Made by a program: the position numbers and the translations under genes. Of a DNA stretch of 64,000 bases, positions 42,353 through 50,978 are shown piece after piece (positions within the stretch are counted from its first letter, which is position 1; every line of letters starts with the position of its first letter). Origin of the DNA: a bacterium (GTDB lineage: Bacteria > UBP6 > UBA1177); contig JAFYIZ010000047.1 in NCBI GenBank assembly GCA_017538365.1, forward strand, positions 62,001 through 126,000, given 5' to 3'. The notes under the pieces are model-generated. The model had not been told where the DNA came from. It was given only the letters and a program-made list of their open reading frames with translations, and did not search any database.

Positions 42353-43921
42353 TTATTGTTGTCCTGTTCCAGGTTTGTGTTCGTAAACATCCCACCTGAA
42401 GTTGTCGATGAGGACAAGGGAATCGTACTGCGCATCGTTCAGATCCCAGATGGCGAGTCTCAAAGTTATGATTTCTTTGCCTTTAACATTTCCGCGAGTC
42501 GTAAGCCAGCCTGTTCCTCCGTGTGATTCAAAGCCTGTTCCCTGCAGTTCTTCCGTTCCGGTGCAGGATGTTACTTCGACATGGTAGTTTTCACCGTTGT
42601 TTCCGTTTACGTTTTTACACTGGGTGAAAAGCCCGTCGGGAGCAAGATTTATCCCTACCGGATTGCCGTTGCTGTCCATCGCAAGATTTTTATCGGCGGG
42701 ATTCTGCAGAGTCGGATCGCTGCTTTTGTAGGTAGAATCAAGCAGCGCGAGAAAAAAGTCGTTGTATCGTGAGCATATCCATGTCGGGTATTCTTCTGTC
42801 AAAAAGTAGATGTTAAAACTGAACGATTTTGCTGTTTTCGGAGTTTTTATCCTCATTGTAAGCATGACTGCATTCCGGACGCCGCCCTGTGTTCCGGAAT
42901 GATCTTCTCCGGTTTCTTCGTCTTTGCATACCGGAGCCGCAGGGAATTTATTGTCATTCGCTTCAAGCCAGTCGGAAGGAGCACCTGAATAATTATCCAA
43001 AGAGGTGTATCCTTTGAAAGGATCTGTGACTAATCCTGTACTCAAACCAACCATGAATTTGCCCTCTTTCGGTCTGATTACATTACCGAGTTTTAAAAGC
43101 ATACCGTTGCTTCCTTTGTGAACATCGGCGGATTTGCCTGTCGGAGTCGATATTTCGGCACTGATAAGTCCCCATTCCTCCGAATCTTCAGTTGTGGTCT
43201 GGCAGATGCCTATAGCTTTCGCATAATCATAAGGATCGGTTGAATCCTGTTGGATCTCCGAATCGCAGTCGTAAATAATTTCTTCATGTTCATATATGCA
43301 GAGATGGTCCTGATTTCCGGCATCCCATGCCTCGTTCGGATTCGGGCACTGTTCGTTAGTTTCGCAGCAGTCTGAACATGAGCCGTGGCCGTCGCCGTCG
43401 AAATCTGTTCCGTCATCAACGACACCGTTGCAGTCGTCGTCAATACCGTTGCCGCAGAGTTCATCGCCGGTTTCGTACACAGGCAGAACTTCGCCAACGC
43501 ATTTTCCCCATTTTCCATCTTCTTGGCAGGTGCTTATTCCGGCTTTGCACGGACCGACATCTTCTGTTTCAGGAAGTCCCTGATATGTGCATTTCTGTGT
43601 GTCTCCGGGAGTGCAGTTTCCGTTTATCGGATCATTGTCATCGGGGTTTTCCGGATTTTCAGTGTCTCCGACATCTTCGGAATGGTCGGCATCGTTTTTT
43701 TCAGGTGAATCGGAATCGCTGTCTTTTTTTTCATTTTCTTCGTCAGGGTTTTCGATACAAATTTTCTTTTCGGGATCGCATGTCAGACCGATCCGGCAGT
43801 CAAAAGACGATTCGCATTCCTGACCGATGCCGGCAGTATTTTCCTCATCTTCGTCATCGGAGCATGAAACAAACGAAAATACAAAAAACGCAAGCAATAT
43901 AACAACTTTGAAAAGCTTCAT
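42353..43921 (-). CDS. MopE-like/choice-of-anchor-L surface lipoprotein A
   Basis: 522 residues from ATG 43921 (GGAG upstream). Lipobox 'FVSC' (Cys20), a Cys-pair module 'GQECESSFDCRIGLTCDPEKKIC', an Asp/Glu/Pro linker, then MopE-like 'CTPGDTQKCTYQG' and 'GPCKAGISTCQEDGKWGKC' with 'NGIDDDCNGVVDDGTDFDGDG'. The C-terminal ~300 residues match choice-of-anchor L: 'DYAKAIGIC', 'NAVMLTMRIKTPKTAKSFSF', 'FLTEEYPTW', 'YNDFFLALLD' and a Gly-Thr-Gly-rich 'GTGWLTTRGNV'. Calcium binding by the DxDxDG loops is expected. It is a tandem paralogue of the next gene. Confidence 0.85.
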   Translation of the reverse strand: MKLFKVVILLAFFVFSFVSCSDDEDEENTAGIGQECESSFDCRIGLTCDPEKKICIENPDEENEKKDSDSDSPEKNDADHSEDVGDTENPENPDDNDPINGNCTPGDTQKCTYQGLPETEDVGPCKAGISTCQEDGKWGKCVGEVLPVYETGDELCGNGIDDDCNGVVDDGTDFDGDGHGSCSDCCETNEQCPNPNEAWDAGNQDHLCIYEHEEIIYDCDSEIQQDSTDPYDYAKAIGICQTTTEDSEEWGLISAEISTPTGKSADVHKGSNGMLLKLGNVIRPKEGKFMVGLSTGLVTDPFKGYTSLDNYSGAPSDWLEANDNKFPAAPVCKDEETGEDHSGTQGGVRNAVMLTMRIKTPKTAKSFSFNIYFLTEEYPTWICSRYNDFFLALLDSTYKSSDPTLQNPADKNLAMDSNGNPVGINLAPDGLFTQCKNVNGNNGENYHVEVTSCTGTEELQGTGFESHGGTGWLTTRGNVKGKEIITLRLAIWDLNDAQYDSLVLIDNFRWDVYEHKPGTGQQ

Positions 43922-43968
43922 CTTATTCTCCAATACAAAGACCATAAATTTAAGCTGGAAAAATTAAA

Positions 43969-45714
43969 TTACTGCTGACCGGTTCCCGCTTTTGCAGGTT
44001 TGGGAAGCCATTTGAAACCGTCGAGAAGGACTGTCGAATCCCACGAATGGTCTGGACCGTAGCTGACTTCTCCCTGTTCCCAAAGCGCGAGCCTCAAAGT
44101 TATCGTTTCGCCGGGAACAACGTTTCCGCGTGTCGTGAGCCAGCCCGTTCCGCCGCTGCTGAAAGTGTCAAACCCCGTGCCTTCGAGAAGAGTGGTTCCC
44201 TGAGTGCAGTTCGAAGCATAGCTGCCGTTAGAGCCGCAGACCATGAAAAGCCCGTTCGGAGCAAGGTCTACGCCGACAGGATTACCTTTGTCATCTTTTG
44301 CCAGGTTTTTGTCGTAAGGATTCTGGAATTCGTCATCGGGATAAGTCGTATTGTGTTCAGAATCAAGCAGAGCGATGAAAAAGTCGTTGTAGTTGTTGTC
44401 GTTGCATACTGTATTTGGGTATTCGACTGAAAAGAAGAAGAGGTTGAACTGGAAAGCTCTTGCATTCATCGGCGCTTTAACCTTGAGCGTCAGCATGATC
44501 GGGTCCTGAACGGATGGAATGGTTTTGTTTTCGCACTGATTCGAAAGTTCTTCCGTAATTTCGGTTCCTCCGCATGAAGGGGATTTCGGGATTGCACAGT
44601 TCGGCATCATATTTATCCAATCCGAAGGAATTTTGCTTGCAGTTTTCATGTCACCTGCTTCCAAAGTTGCACACTCGGCATCTTTTGTCGGCTTGTTCCA
44701 CGGACCAGTCGAAAGAATTGCGATTTTTGAGCCTTCCATCGGAGTGATGTTGTTGCCGAATTTCGGTTCTGCCGCAAAAGTTTTGTAGTCGTTTTCGTAA
44801 TATGGCATAGACCGGCTTGGTCTGTCGGATTTATCATATGTGGTTCCTGTAAAAATGTTGTAGGAACCGCACGAATCATTCGCAATGTTTTCCGTTACCG
44901 GATCTCCGGCGAGTGAAATTTCAGCCGAGACAAGCTGGTCGCCGCATATTCCCATCGCGTGAGCAAGTTTTATCGCATTTCCTGCGTAGTCACCGACAGC
45001 AAGCGGTTCGTCAGTACCGTCGCATGAAGTAGCTTCGTCAACTTCACCGTTGCAGTTGTTATCGACTTCATCGCCGATCATTTCGTAAGCTCCGGGATAT
45101 ATTGTAGCCGGATCAAATCCGTTGCAGCTGGATGCAGTTTCGCAGCAGTCGGAGCATGCGCCGAAACCGTCACCGTCGAAATCGGTTCCGTCGTCAACGA
45201 CACCGTTGCAGTCGTCGTCAATGCCGTTGCTGCAGAGTTCATTGCCGATTTCGTTTACCGGCAGAACTTCGCCTGCGCATTTTCCCCATGTTCCGTCTTC
45301 TTTGCATGTACTGATTCCGCGTCTGCACGGACCTACGTTTTCTGTGGCAGGATCGGCCTGATAGTCGCATCCGCAAGTGTCGCCGGGGATACATGCGCTG
45401 CTCATTGAACACTCTTTTACAGGAGGATTGTTGTTGCCGGAGTCGCCGTTGTCGTCTCCTGAATGGTCGCTGTCGCTGTTGTCATCGCCGGAATGATCGC
45501 TGTCGCTGTCGGAAACATCTGAATTGTTGCCGTTTCCTGATTGTTGTGTGCAAACCTTCTGTTCAGGATGGCAGTAATATCCTACAGGACAGTCCAAATT
45601 AGAGGAGCATGCCGCGCCTTGACTGTTTCCCTCGTTTTCATCCTCATCGCCAGTGCATGAAACAAAGCAAAACACAAAAACAGTGATTATTAAAACAAAT
45701 CTTAAAAGTTTCAT
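43969..45714 (-). CDS. MopE-like/choice-of-anchor-L surface lipoprotein B
   Basis: 581 residues from ATG 45714 (GGAGGATACT before it). Same plan as its downstream neighbour: 'FVSC' lipobox, 'AACSSNLDCPVGYYCHPEQKVC', a Ser/Asp linker with repeated SDHSGDDN, 'GPCRRGISTCKEDGTWGKC', 'NGIDDDCNGVVDDGTDFDGDG' and a second 'DEVDNNCNGEVDE'. The anchor-L domain carries 'QFNLFFFSVEYPN' and 'NYNDFFIALLD', ending identically in KAGTGQQ/KPGTGQQ. A longer middle insertion (about 300-420) distinguishes it. The two genes arose by duplication and lie 47 nt apart. Confidence 0.85.
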   Translation of the reverse strand: MKLLRFVLIITVFVFCFVSCTGDEDENEGNSQGAACSSNLDCPVGYYCHPEQKVCTQQSGNGNNSDVSDSDSDHSGDDNSDSDHSGDDNGDSGNNNPPVKECSMSSACIPGDTCGCDYQADPATENVGPCRRGISTCKEDGTWGKCAGEVLPVNEIGNELCSNGIDDDCNGVVDDGTDFDGDGFGACSDCCETASSCNGFDPATIYPGAYEMIGDEVDNNCNGEVDEATSCDGTDEPLAVGDYAGNAIKLAHAMGICGDQLVSAEISLAGDPVTENIANDSCGSYNIFTGTTYDKSDRPSRSMPYYENDYKTFAAEPKFGNNITPMEGSKIAILSTGPWNKPTKDAECATLEAGDMKTASKIPSDWINMMPNCAIPKSPSCGGTEITEELSNQCENKTIPSVQDPIMLTLKVKAPMNARAFQFNLFFFSVEYPNTVCNDNNYNDFFIALLDSEHNTTYPDDEFQNPYDKNLAKDDKGNPVGVDLAPNGLFMVCGSNGSYASNCTQGTTLLEGTGFDTFSSGGTGWLTTRGNVVPGETITLRLALWEQGEVSYGPDHSWDSTVLLDGFKWLPKPAKAGTGQQ

Positions 45715-45796
45715 AGTATCCTCCAATACAGAAACCAAAAATGCCTTAATTATAGATTTGTAATGAAAATAATCAAGTGGAAGGAGAAGCGTTTTG

Positions 45797-47881
45797 CTAG
45801 TTGATACTTAATTTTTCGAAGTTGAGACCGCCGGGATATGCGTAGCTTACGTCCTGTTCCCAACCGTAGACAAAAAGTCCGCACGGATTTTCGGAGCAGG
45901 TGAGTGTATGGTTTTTGAAAGCAGATCCGAGGTCGACAATGGCGTATGAGAAGTCTGTTCCTTCTATCTTTTTGATGTCGGTTACGGCACTTCCGTCAAG
46001 AACCGGTGCTTCGCCGGTCGTCATAACGATAGTCGCATAGTTGGAAACATAGCTTCCCGGTGTCAGGAAAAGGTACTCTTTTCTAAACTGCTCGTACGGC
46101 GGAATAAGCATCATTGCAGGGTCGCCTACACATTCGTTGGTGTGATCTGACTGGCATGTCGCAGAAATCATATCTGCTCCTGTTAAATACTGCGCAACCA
46201 TAATCTGTTTGTCTGCTTCGACTTCAAGCGTTCCTTTGAAGTAAAATTCGGAATATTCTCCCGCATTAAGCTCGGTTTTTACATCGTTTACCGTGAAACT
46301 TGTCCAGCCGGAAGGAACAGATATCTTTTCCGGAGTTGCTGGCTTGAAAGTAAGTTTTGTTTCGTCTTCGCTTGCATAAATTCTGACATAATCCCACTCT
46401 TCGCCTCTTGCCTGTGATTTTACGAGGATGTATTTTTTACCCCATGTCTGAACGGGGAAAAGCTGCTGCTCAATGTGGTCGCAGTAACCGTAACCCTTGG
46501 GAATATTAGCGCAGTCAACACCGGAAAATACTGCAAACGGGTGACAGTCTGATTTTTCAGCATCGCAGTAAATTCGTGATCCCGATAAATCTCCTGATGC
46601 CTCAATTTGAGCAACCTGACCTTTTTTCAAGGTAATTGTTCCTTCAGAATCTGCAGCAATTGCAGGGATTCCGTTTGAAGCTGTGATTGCCACTTTCGGT
46701 TTAACCGTGATGATAGTGTCTTCATTGCTTAAACCGATTACGGTTGCATATGTTACTGACCCGCTTGTATGTGCAGAAACGACATAATTAGTGTAAACAC
46801 TTGGTGTCGGAATGAGAAGCGAAGCGTCGTTCGAATAGGAACCGGCACAATCACCCATCATACATAATAAAGCATTGTAATCAGCGCTCATACCGCTTTC
46901 TGTGAACGGGTTTTTGCCGCTGTTGTCAATTGGCGAGAACTGATAAATCGTGACGGGAAGATCTGTTTTGACATGCAGACTGTCCCATTTCAAGCCTTGT
47001 CCGGAAATATTTTTGTCGTTCGGCAGCATAACTATGCCGAGTTTGCCGGGAGCGATGGAAAGACCGTGCGAAGTAGTCATTGTCATGCAGGCTGTGTCGT
47101 TGTCAATGCAGAAATAATTTTTACCGAGGTCAACTTCTCCGCTTTCCGAAGATACTGAGATGTCAACAGTGACAGTTGCTGTAGTGCTTGTGTTGCTTAC
47201 AGTCAAAGCGAAAATCGGGTCGCTTCTCGAAGTATTCATAAAAATAGTTGTGTAGAAATCGCAGCCCTGATAACTGTGGTTCTTTGCCGCTTCTTCACAA
47301 AGAGAGACGCAAGAACCGTTCTGGCAGTATCCGCTTTTGCAGTCTTCAACGACTTCGGAAGAGAGAAGACCTTTCTCACTGCATTTGAATGTCTTTGAGT
47401 AGTCATCTTCGGAGCATATCGATTCTCCCGGAGTGCATATCTGCTGTACGCATTTGTCGTTGTTGCAGACAGATGCATCGCCGCATGGAACAGATTCTTC
47501 TCCGGTTCCCTGATTGTTGCAGCGGATGATGTTTTCGAAATTCTCAGGGTCGCATCTCAAAAGTTCACCAGCCGTGCATGGAGTTTCCGGATTTACAGGA
47601 TCGTTGTTCTTGTCAGGATCTTCTGTGTCGCCTTCATCGGAATCATCTGAATCAGCGGGATCGTTCTCGTCCGGAATTTCTGAATGGTCGTTGTCTCCCG
47701 ATGATGAGGTGCATATCTTCTTTTCGGGGTCACAGATTGCACCTGCCGGACAATCCCAAGTCGACTCGCAAGGATCTCCGAGACCTGCCATAGTGTCTGC
47801 TTCATCTTCTTCATCACCTGTGCATGAAGCAAAAAGGAGCGCGAGGATTGCTAAAATTGTAAAAAAGTAAAATTTTTTCAT
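45797..47881 (-). CDS. IgGFc-binding-domain surface lipoprotein
   Basis: 694 residues from ATG 47881 (GGAG upstream; the frame is open further up but without signal). Lipobox 'FASC' (Cys20), the same Cys-pair module as its neighbours ('GDPCESTWDCPAGAICDPEKKIC'), a short Asp-rich linker and further Cys-rich EGF-like segments. The C-terminal ~480 residues resemble the IgGFc-binding N-terminal domain ('FYTTIFMNTSRSDPIFALTVSN', 'LPVTIYQFSPID', 'DASLLIPTPSVYTNYVVSAH', 'FAVFSGVDCANIP', 'EQLFPVQTWGKKYIL'-like). These domains are common in myxobacterial secreted proteins; ligand unknown. Confidence 0.82.
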   Translation of the reverse strand: MKKFYFFTILAILALLFASCTGDEEDEADTMAGLGDPCESTWDCPAGAICDPEKKICTSSSGDNDHSEIPDENDPADSDDSDEGDTEDPDKNNDPVNPETPCTAGELLRCDPENFENIIRCNNQGTGEESVPCGDASVCNNDKCVQQICTPGESICSEDDYSKTFKCSEKGLLSSEVVEDCKSGYCQNGSCVSLCEEAAKNHSYQGCDFYTTIFMNTSRSDPIFALTVSNTSTTATVTVDISVSSESGEVDLGKNYFCIDNDTACMTMTTSHGLSIAPGKLGIVMLPNDKNISGQGLKWDSLHVKTDLPVTIYQFSPIDNSGKNPFTESGMSADYNALLCMMGDCAGSYSNDASLLIPTPSVYTNYVVSAHTSGSVTYATVIGLSNEDTIITVKPKVAITASNGIPAIAADSEGTITLKKGQVAQIEASGDLSGSRIYCDAEKSDCHPFAVFSGVDCANIPKGYGYCDHIEQQLFPVQTWGKKYILVKSQARGEEWDYVRIYASEDETKLTFKPATPEKISVPSGWTSFTVNDVKTELNAGEYSEFYFKGTLEVEADKQIMVAQYLTGADMISATCQSDHTNECVGDPAMMLIPPYEQFRKEYLFLTPGSYVSNYATIVMTTGEAPVLDGSAVTDIKKIEGTDFSYAIVDLGSAFKNHTLTCSENPCGLFVYGWEQDVSYAYPGGLNFEKLSIN

Positions 47882-47965
47882 GTGAAACTCCGCAATCAAT
47901 ACAATAAAACAAAAAATTTTAAGCAGAAACGGAAAAAAATCAAGCCGGGCGCGCCGCATCCTGCC

Positions 47966-47987
47966 GTAATCACGTGATTACGTAATC
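47966..47987. repeat. Overlapping palindromes between divergent genes
   Basis: GTAATCACGTGATTAC (47966-47981) is a perfect 16-nt palindrome, and GATTACGTAATC (47976-47987) a second perfect one sharing its end; a degenerate third arm (CCCGTGATCC) follows. They lie between the IgGFc-type gene and fcl. Either operator sites for a dimeric regulator or part of a dispersed palindromic repeat. Confidence 0.55.
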
Positions 47988-48069
47988 CCGTGATCCCGAC
48001 GGCGGCAAAATTTTAATTTTAATTAAAAAGGTGTTATAAGAGTCAGAATTTTTGTTTCGGGGGTATTTC

Positions 48070-49035
48070 ATGGAAAAAAATTCTTTGATTTTCGTTGCGG
48101 GTCACAAAGGGCTTGTCGGCAGCGCGCTTGTCCGCGAACTCAAGTCAAAAGGTTACAACAATCTCATAATGAAAACTTCTTCTGAGCTCGATCTTACAAA
48201 TCAGGTCGAAACGGAGAAATTTTTCGCAGAAAACAGGCCGGAATACGTTTTTCTTGCCGCGGCGCGTGTCGGCGGCATAGGTGCCAACAACAGTTTCCGC
48301 GCAGACATGATTTACAACAACCTCATGATTGAATCGAACGTGATTCACAACTCGTACAAGTTCGGGGTCAAAAAGCTCCTTTTCCTCGGTTCTAGCTGCA
48401 TTTATCCGAAGTTTGCGCCGCAGCCGATGAGTGAAAACGTCCTTCTCACGAGCGAGCTGGAATACACGAACGAGCCTTATGCTATCGCCAAGATCGCTGG
48501 TTTAAAGCTCTGCGAATCATACAACATTCAGTACGGGACGAACTTCATTTCAGTCATGCCGACCAATCTTTACGGCGAAAACGACTCGTTCGACCTTGAA
48601 AAAGGTCACGTTCTGCCGGTGATGATAAGAAAATTCCATGAGGCGAAAGTTCAGGGGCGCGATTTCGTCGAACTTTGGGGAACTGGCAAACCGCGCAGAG
48701 AATTCCTTTACAGCGGCGATCTTGCAGAAGCTGTCGTCAAAATCATGGAAGAAGTCTCTTTCTCCGATCTGACCAAAGGAATGGATGAGATCAGAAACAC
48801 CCACATAAACGTCGGAACAGGCGAAGACATCACGATTTACGAGCTTGCCTACATCATCAAGGATATCGTCAGCTACGACGGCGACATTGTTTGGGATTCA
48901 TCAAAGCCCGACGGAACGCCGCAGAAACTTCTCGACATTTCGAAAATAAAAAGTTTCGGCTGGAAACCGCGCACAAAACTCACCGACGGAATCGAACACG
49001 TCTACCGCTGGTATGTCAAAAATAATGCAGATTAG
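48070..49035 (+). CDS. fcl: GDP-L-fucose synthase
   Basis: 321 residues from ATG 48070 (GGGGG-type ribosome site). Extended SDR fold: 'FVAGHKGLVGSALV' nucleotide loop, 'AARVGGIGANNSF', 'GSSCIYPKFAPQP' with catalytic Ser, and 'YAIAKIAGLKLCESY' (Tyr-x-x-x-Lys). It epimerises and reduces GDP-4-keto-6-deoxymannose to GDP-fucose for surface polysaccharide. The GDP-mannose dehydratase (gmd) that makes its substrate is not beside it. yitT follows after 9 nt. Confidence 0.93.
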   Translation: MEKNSLIFVAGHKGLVGSALVRELKSKGYNNLIMKTSSELDLTNQVETEKFFAENRPEYVFLAAARVGGIGANNSFRADMIYNNLMIESNVIHNSYKFGVKKLLFLGSSCIYPKFAPQPMSENVLLTSELEYTNEPYAIAKIAGLKLCESYNIQYGTNFISVMPTNLYGENDSFDLEKGHVLPVMIRKFHEAKVQGRDFVELWGTGKPRREFLYSGDLAEAVVKIMEEVSFSDLTKGMDEIRNTHINVGTGEDITIYELAYIIKDIVSYDGDIVWDSSKPDGTPQKLLDISKIKSFGWKPRTKLTDGIEHVYRWYVKNNAD

Positions 49036-49044
49036 GAGTGAATA

Positions 49045-49950
49045 ATGCTTCTTTATGCAGACAAACTCTTCTCGAAGGAGTGGTTTAAAAGTTTATATTT
49101 GATTGTTCAGGGCGCGCTGATCGCCGCTTTCGGCTATAACTTTTTTCTTATTCCCTACAAAATAATTCCCGGCGGACTCATGGGCCTCAGCAGCGTTTTT
49201 TACCACCTTGTCGGTATTCCTGTCGGTCTTCTCACTATAATTCTCAATATTCCGCTTATCCTGCTTGGAATGAAGATGTTGGGCAACAGGTTCGGCTACA
49301 AAACGATTCTCGGAATGACTCTTCTTTCGGTTTTTAACGACGGAATGAACTATTTCTGGCACGATGTTACGCTGACAGACGACATTTTTTTGAGCTGCAT
49401 CATCGGCGGAACCTTGGTTGGAGCAGGTGTTGCCTCTATTTTCAAGGCAAAGGCGACTACCGGCGGCACAGACATCATCGCCCAGCTTTTCCATGTTAAA
49501 TTCAAGTTTTCGACTGGAAAAGTCGTTCTTTTTGCAAACATAATCTTCCTTTCTCTCGGTGCTTTGTCTATCCACTTGAAAAGTCCCGAAACGACCGAAT
49601 TTTTCAAAATGATAGTTTATGCGATAGTCGCGCAGTTCACGACGGCTAAAGTGCTTGACGTAATCCTTGAGGGAACTTCGTACTACAAAGGGATTTTCAT
49701 CATTTCGAACAAGTACGACGAGGTCAAGGAGAAGCTTCTCAACCAGATGCGACGCGGCGGAACGATGATCCACGGCAGAGGAATGTTCAAAGACGACGAG
49801 CGCAAAATCATCTTCACAGCGGTCAGCAGACGCGAATCGGCATTTTTAAAAGAGTACATCAAATCGATTGATCCGCAGGCTTTCATCATCATTTTCCAGA
49901 CAAACGAGATTTACGGTCAGGGATTCCTGTCGGTTAAAGATATTGAGTAG
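49045..49950 (+). CDS. YitT-family membrane protein (DUF161/DUF2179)
   Basis: 301 residues. Five to six transmembrane helices ('LIVQGALIAAFGYNFFLIPYKIIPGGLMGLS' start, 'KATTGGTDIIAQLF') followed by a cytoplasmic DUF2179 domain ('YYKGIFIISNKYDEVKEKLL', 'RGGTMIHGRGMF', 'VSRRESAFLKEYI'). Widespread family, function not settled. Same operon as fcl. The stop overlaps the convergent patatin gene by 17 nt. Confidence 0.88.
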   Translation: MLLYADKLFSKEWFKSLYLIVQGALIAAFGYNFFLIPYKIIPGGLMGLSSVFYHLVGIPVGLLTIILNIPLILLGMKMLGNRFGYKTILGMTLLSVFNDGMNYFWHDVTLTDDIFLSCIIGGTLVGAGVASIFKAKATTGGTDIIAQLFHVKFKFSTGKVVLFANIIFLSLGALSIHLKSPETTEFFKMIVYAIVAQFTTAKVLDVILEGTSYYKGIFIISNKYDEVKEKLLNQMRRGGTMIHGRGMFKDDERKIIFTAVSRRESAFLKEYIKSIDPQAFIIIFQTNEIYGQGFLSVKDIE

Positions 49951-50803
49951 CGGCGTCGAGAAACGCCTTGATTTCTTCAAGGCGTTTCATTGCAACAGAC
50001 CGTCCTTCTTCGTAGACGCGCTTGAGTTCGCCTTTGTCATGCTCGGTTCTGCTGATTCCGAGCGGTTTCTCGGGGCAGATGATAAGTGCGGCTCCCTCTT
50101 TTTCGCGTGAAAAAATGTAACGCCTCTGCTCGTTGTAGATTTCGTGGCGCACAGTAAGCGCTTTTATGAGTGTCGGATATTTACGGAGCAGGATTTTCAT
50201 AAGCGGCAGAAATTTTATCGGCTGCTTTGTAAAATCACGCGGCTGGGTGAGGACGACAACATTTTTTGTAAAACCGATACTTTCAAAGTATTCAAGCGGA
50301 ATAGAATCGGTTGATCCGCCGTCGATATATTTTTTTCCTTCGATTTCAACAGGTCTTGAAACGCCGGGCATCGAGGCTGAAGCGCGCATCCAGAGCGTAT
50401 CTTCTTCACGGCAGTCCACCAGTTTTTTGTAGTGCGTGATTCCTGTGTCGGCATCTGTGACGACGACATAAAACTCCATCGGATTTTTTAAGTAAGTGTC
50501 ATAGTCGAACAGGTCGAGTTTGTTCGGAATCTGATTGTAGCAGAAATCGACATTGTAAAGGTCTCCCGAAGTGAAAAGCGAATGGAAGCTGCAGTAGCGC
50601 TTGTCTCCGGCGTATTTCAGGTTGTACCGGATTGCACGACCGATCTGTTTTGATTTCAGGTTGCAGCCGAAAGTCGCACCGGCAGAGACGCCGATTGCAC
50701 CGTCAAAAGTGATGTCGTTTTCCATAAGCACGTCAAGTACGCCGGTTGTGAACATTCCGCGCATTGCACCGCCTTCAAGCACGATTCCCGTTTTTTCCGC
50801 CAT
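49934..50803 (-). CDS. Patatin-like phospholipase
   Basis: 289 residues. Ser-Asp dyad: Ser40 in 'GVSAG' and Asp161 in 'DGG'; oxyanion loop 'LEGGAMRG' (9-16). It resembles YjjU-type patatins ('YNLKYAGDKRYCSFHSL', 'KNPMEFYVVVTDADTG', 'LWMRASASMPGVSRPVEI'). Predicted acyl hydrolase on phospholipids, cytoplasmic as no signal is seen. AAGGAGG ribosome site. Its last codons contain a perfect hairpin (49960-49988) and overlap the end of yitT. Confidence 0.88.
   Translation of the reverse strand: MAEKTGIVLEGGAMRGMFTTGVLDVLMENDITFDGAIGVSAGATFGCNLKSKQIGRAIRYNLKYAGDKRYCSFHSLFTSGDLYNVDFCYNQIPNKLDLFDYDTYLKNPMEFYVVVTDADTGITHYKKLVDCREEDTLWMRASASMPGVSRPVEIEGKKYIDGGSTDSIPLEYFESIGFTKNVVVLTQPRDFTKQPIKFLPLMKILLRKYPTLIKALTVRHEIYNEQRRYIFSREKEGAALIICPEKPLGISRTEHDKGELKRVYEEGRSVAMKRLEEIKAFLDAATQYL
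49960..49988. terminator. Perfect hairpin in the convergent yitT/patatin overlap
   Basis: Arms GAAACGCCTTGA and TCAAGGCGTTTC (12 bp) with a 5-nt loop. It is 10 nt after the yitT stop and within the last codons of the patatin gene. No U-run follows on the plus strand, so if it ends yitT transcription it would act as a 3' structure or pause rather than a classic terminator. Confidence 0.5.
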
Positions 50804-50919
50804 GAATGCCTCCTTAAGCAGACAGAGAGGTGCTTTTTAGCATAACTTTTCTGAAATTCAAGATGTTTAAAAAGCGTGCAGTGAAAATTTTGATGTTCTG
50901 AAAAAAATCGTTCCGGTGA

Positions 50920-50947
50920 TTGACTTATTTGAATGAGTGCTTATTTA
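50920..50947 (+). promoter_or_regulatory. Possible promoter of lon
   Basis: TTGACT (50920-50925), 16 nt spacer, TATTTA (50942-50947), 31 nt before the start codon. Confidence 0.45.
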
Positions 50948-50978
50948 CTTCCACGTTTTATTGTTTTGCGAGGTGATG

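Noticed and set aside
43378-43902. Arg/His-rich 174-codon plus-strand frame
   Set aside because: Opposite a Cys/Asp-rich coding domain with a clear signal peptide; no ribosome site and no family match.
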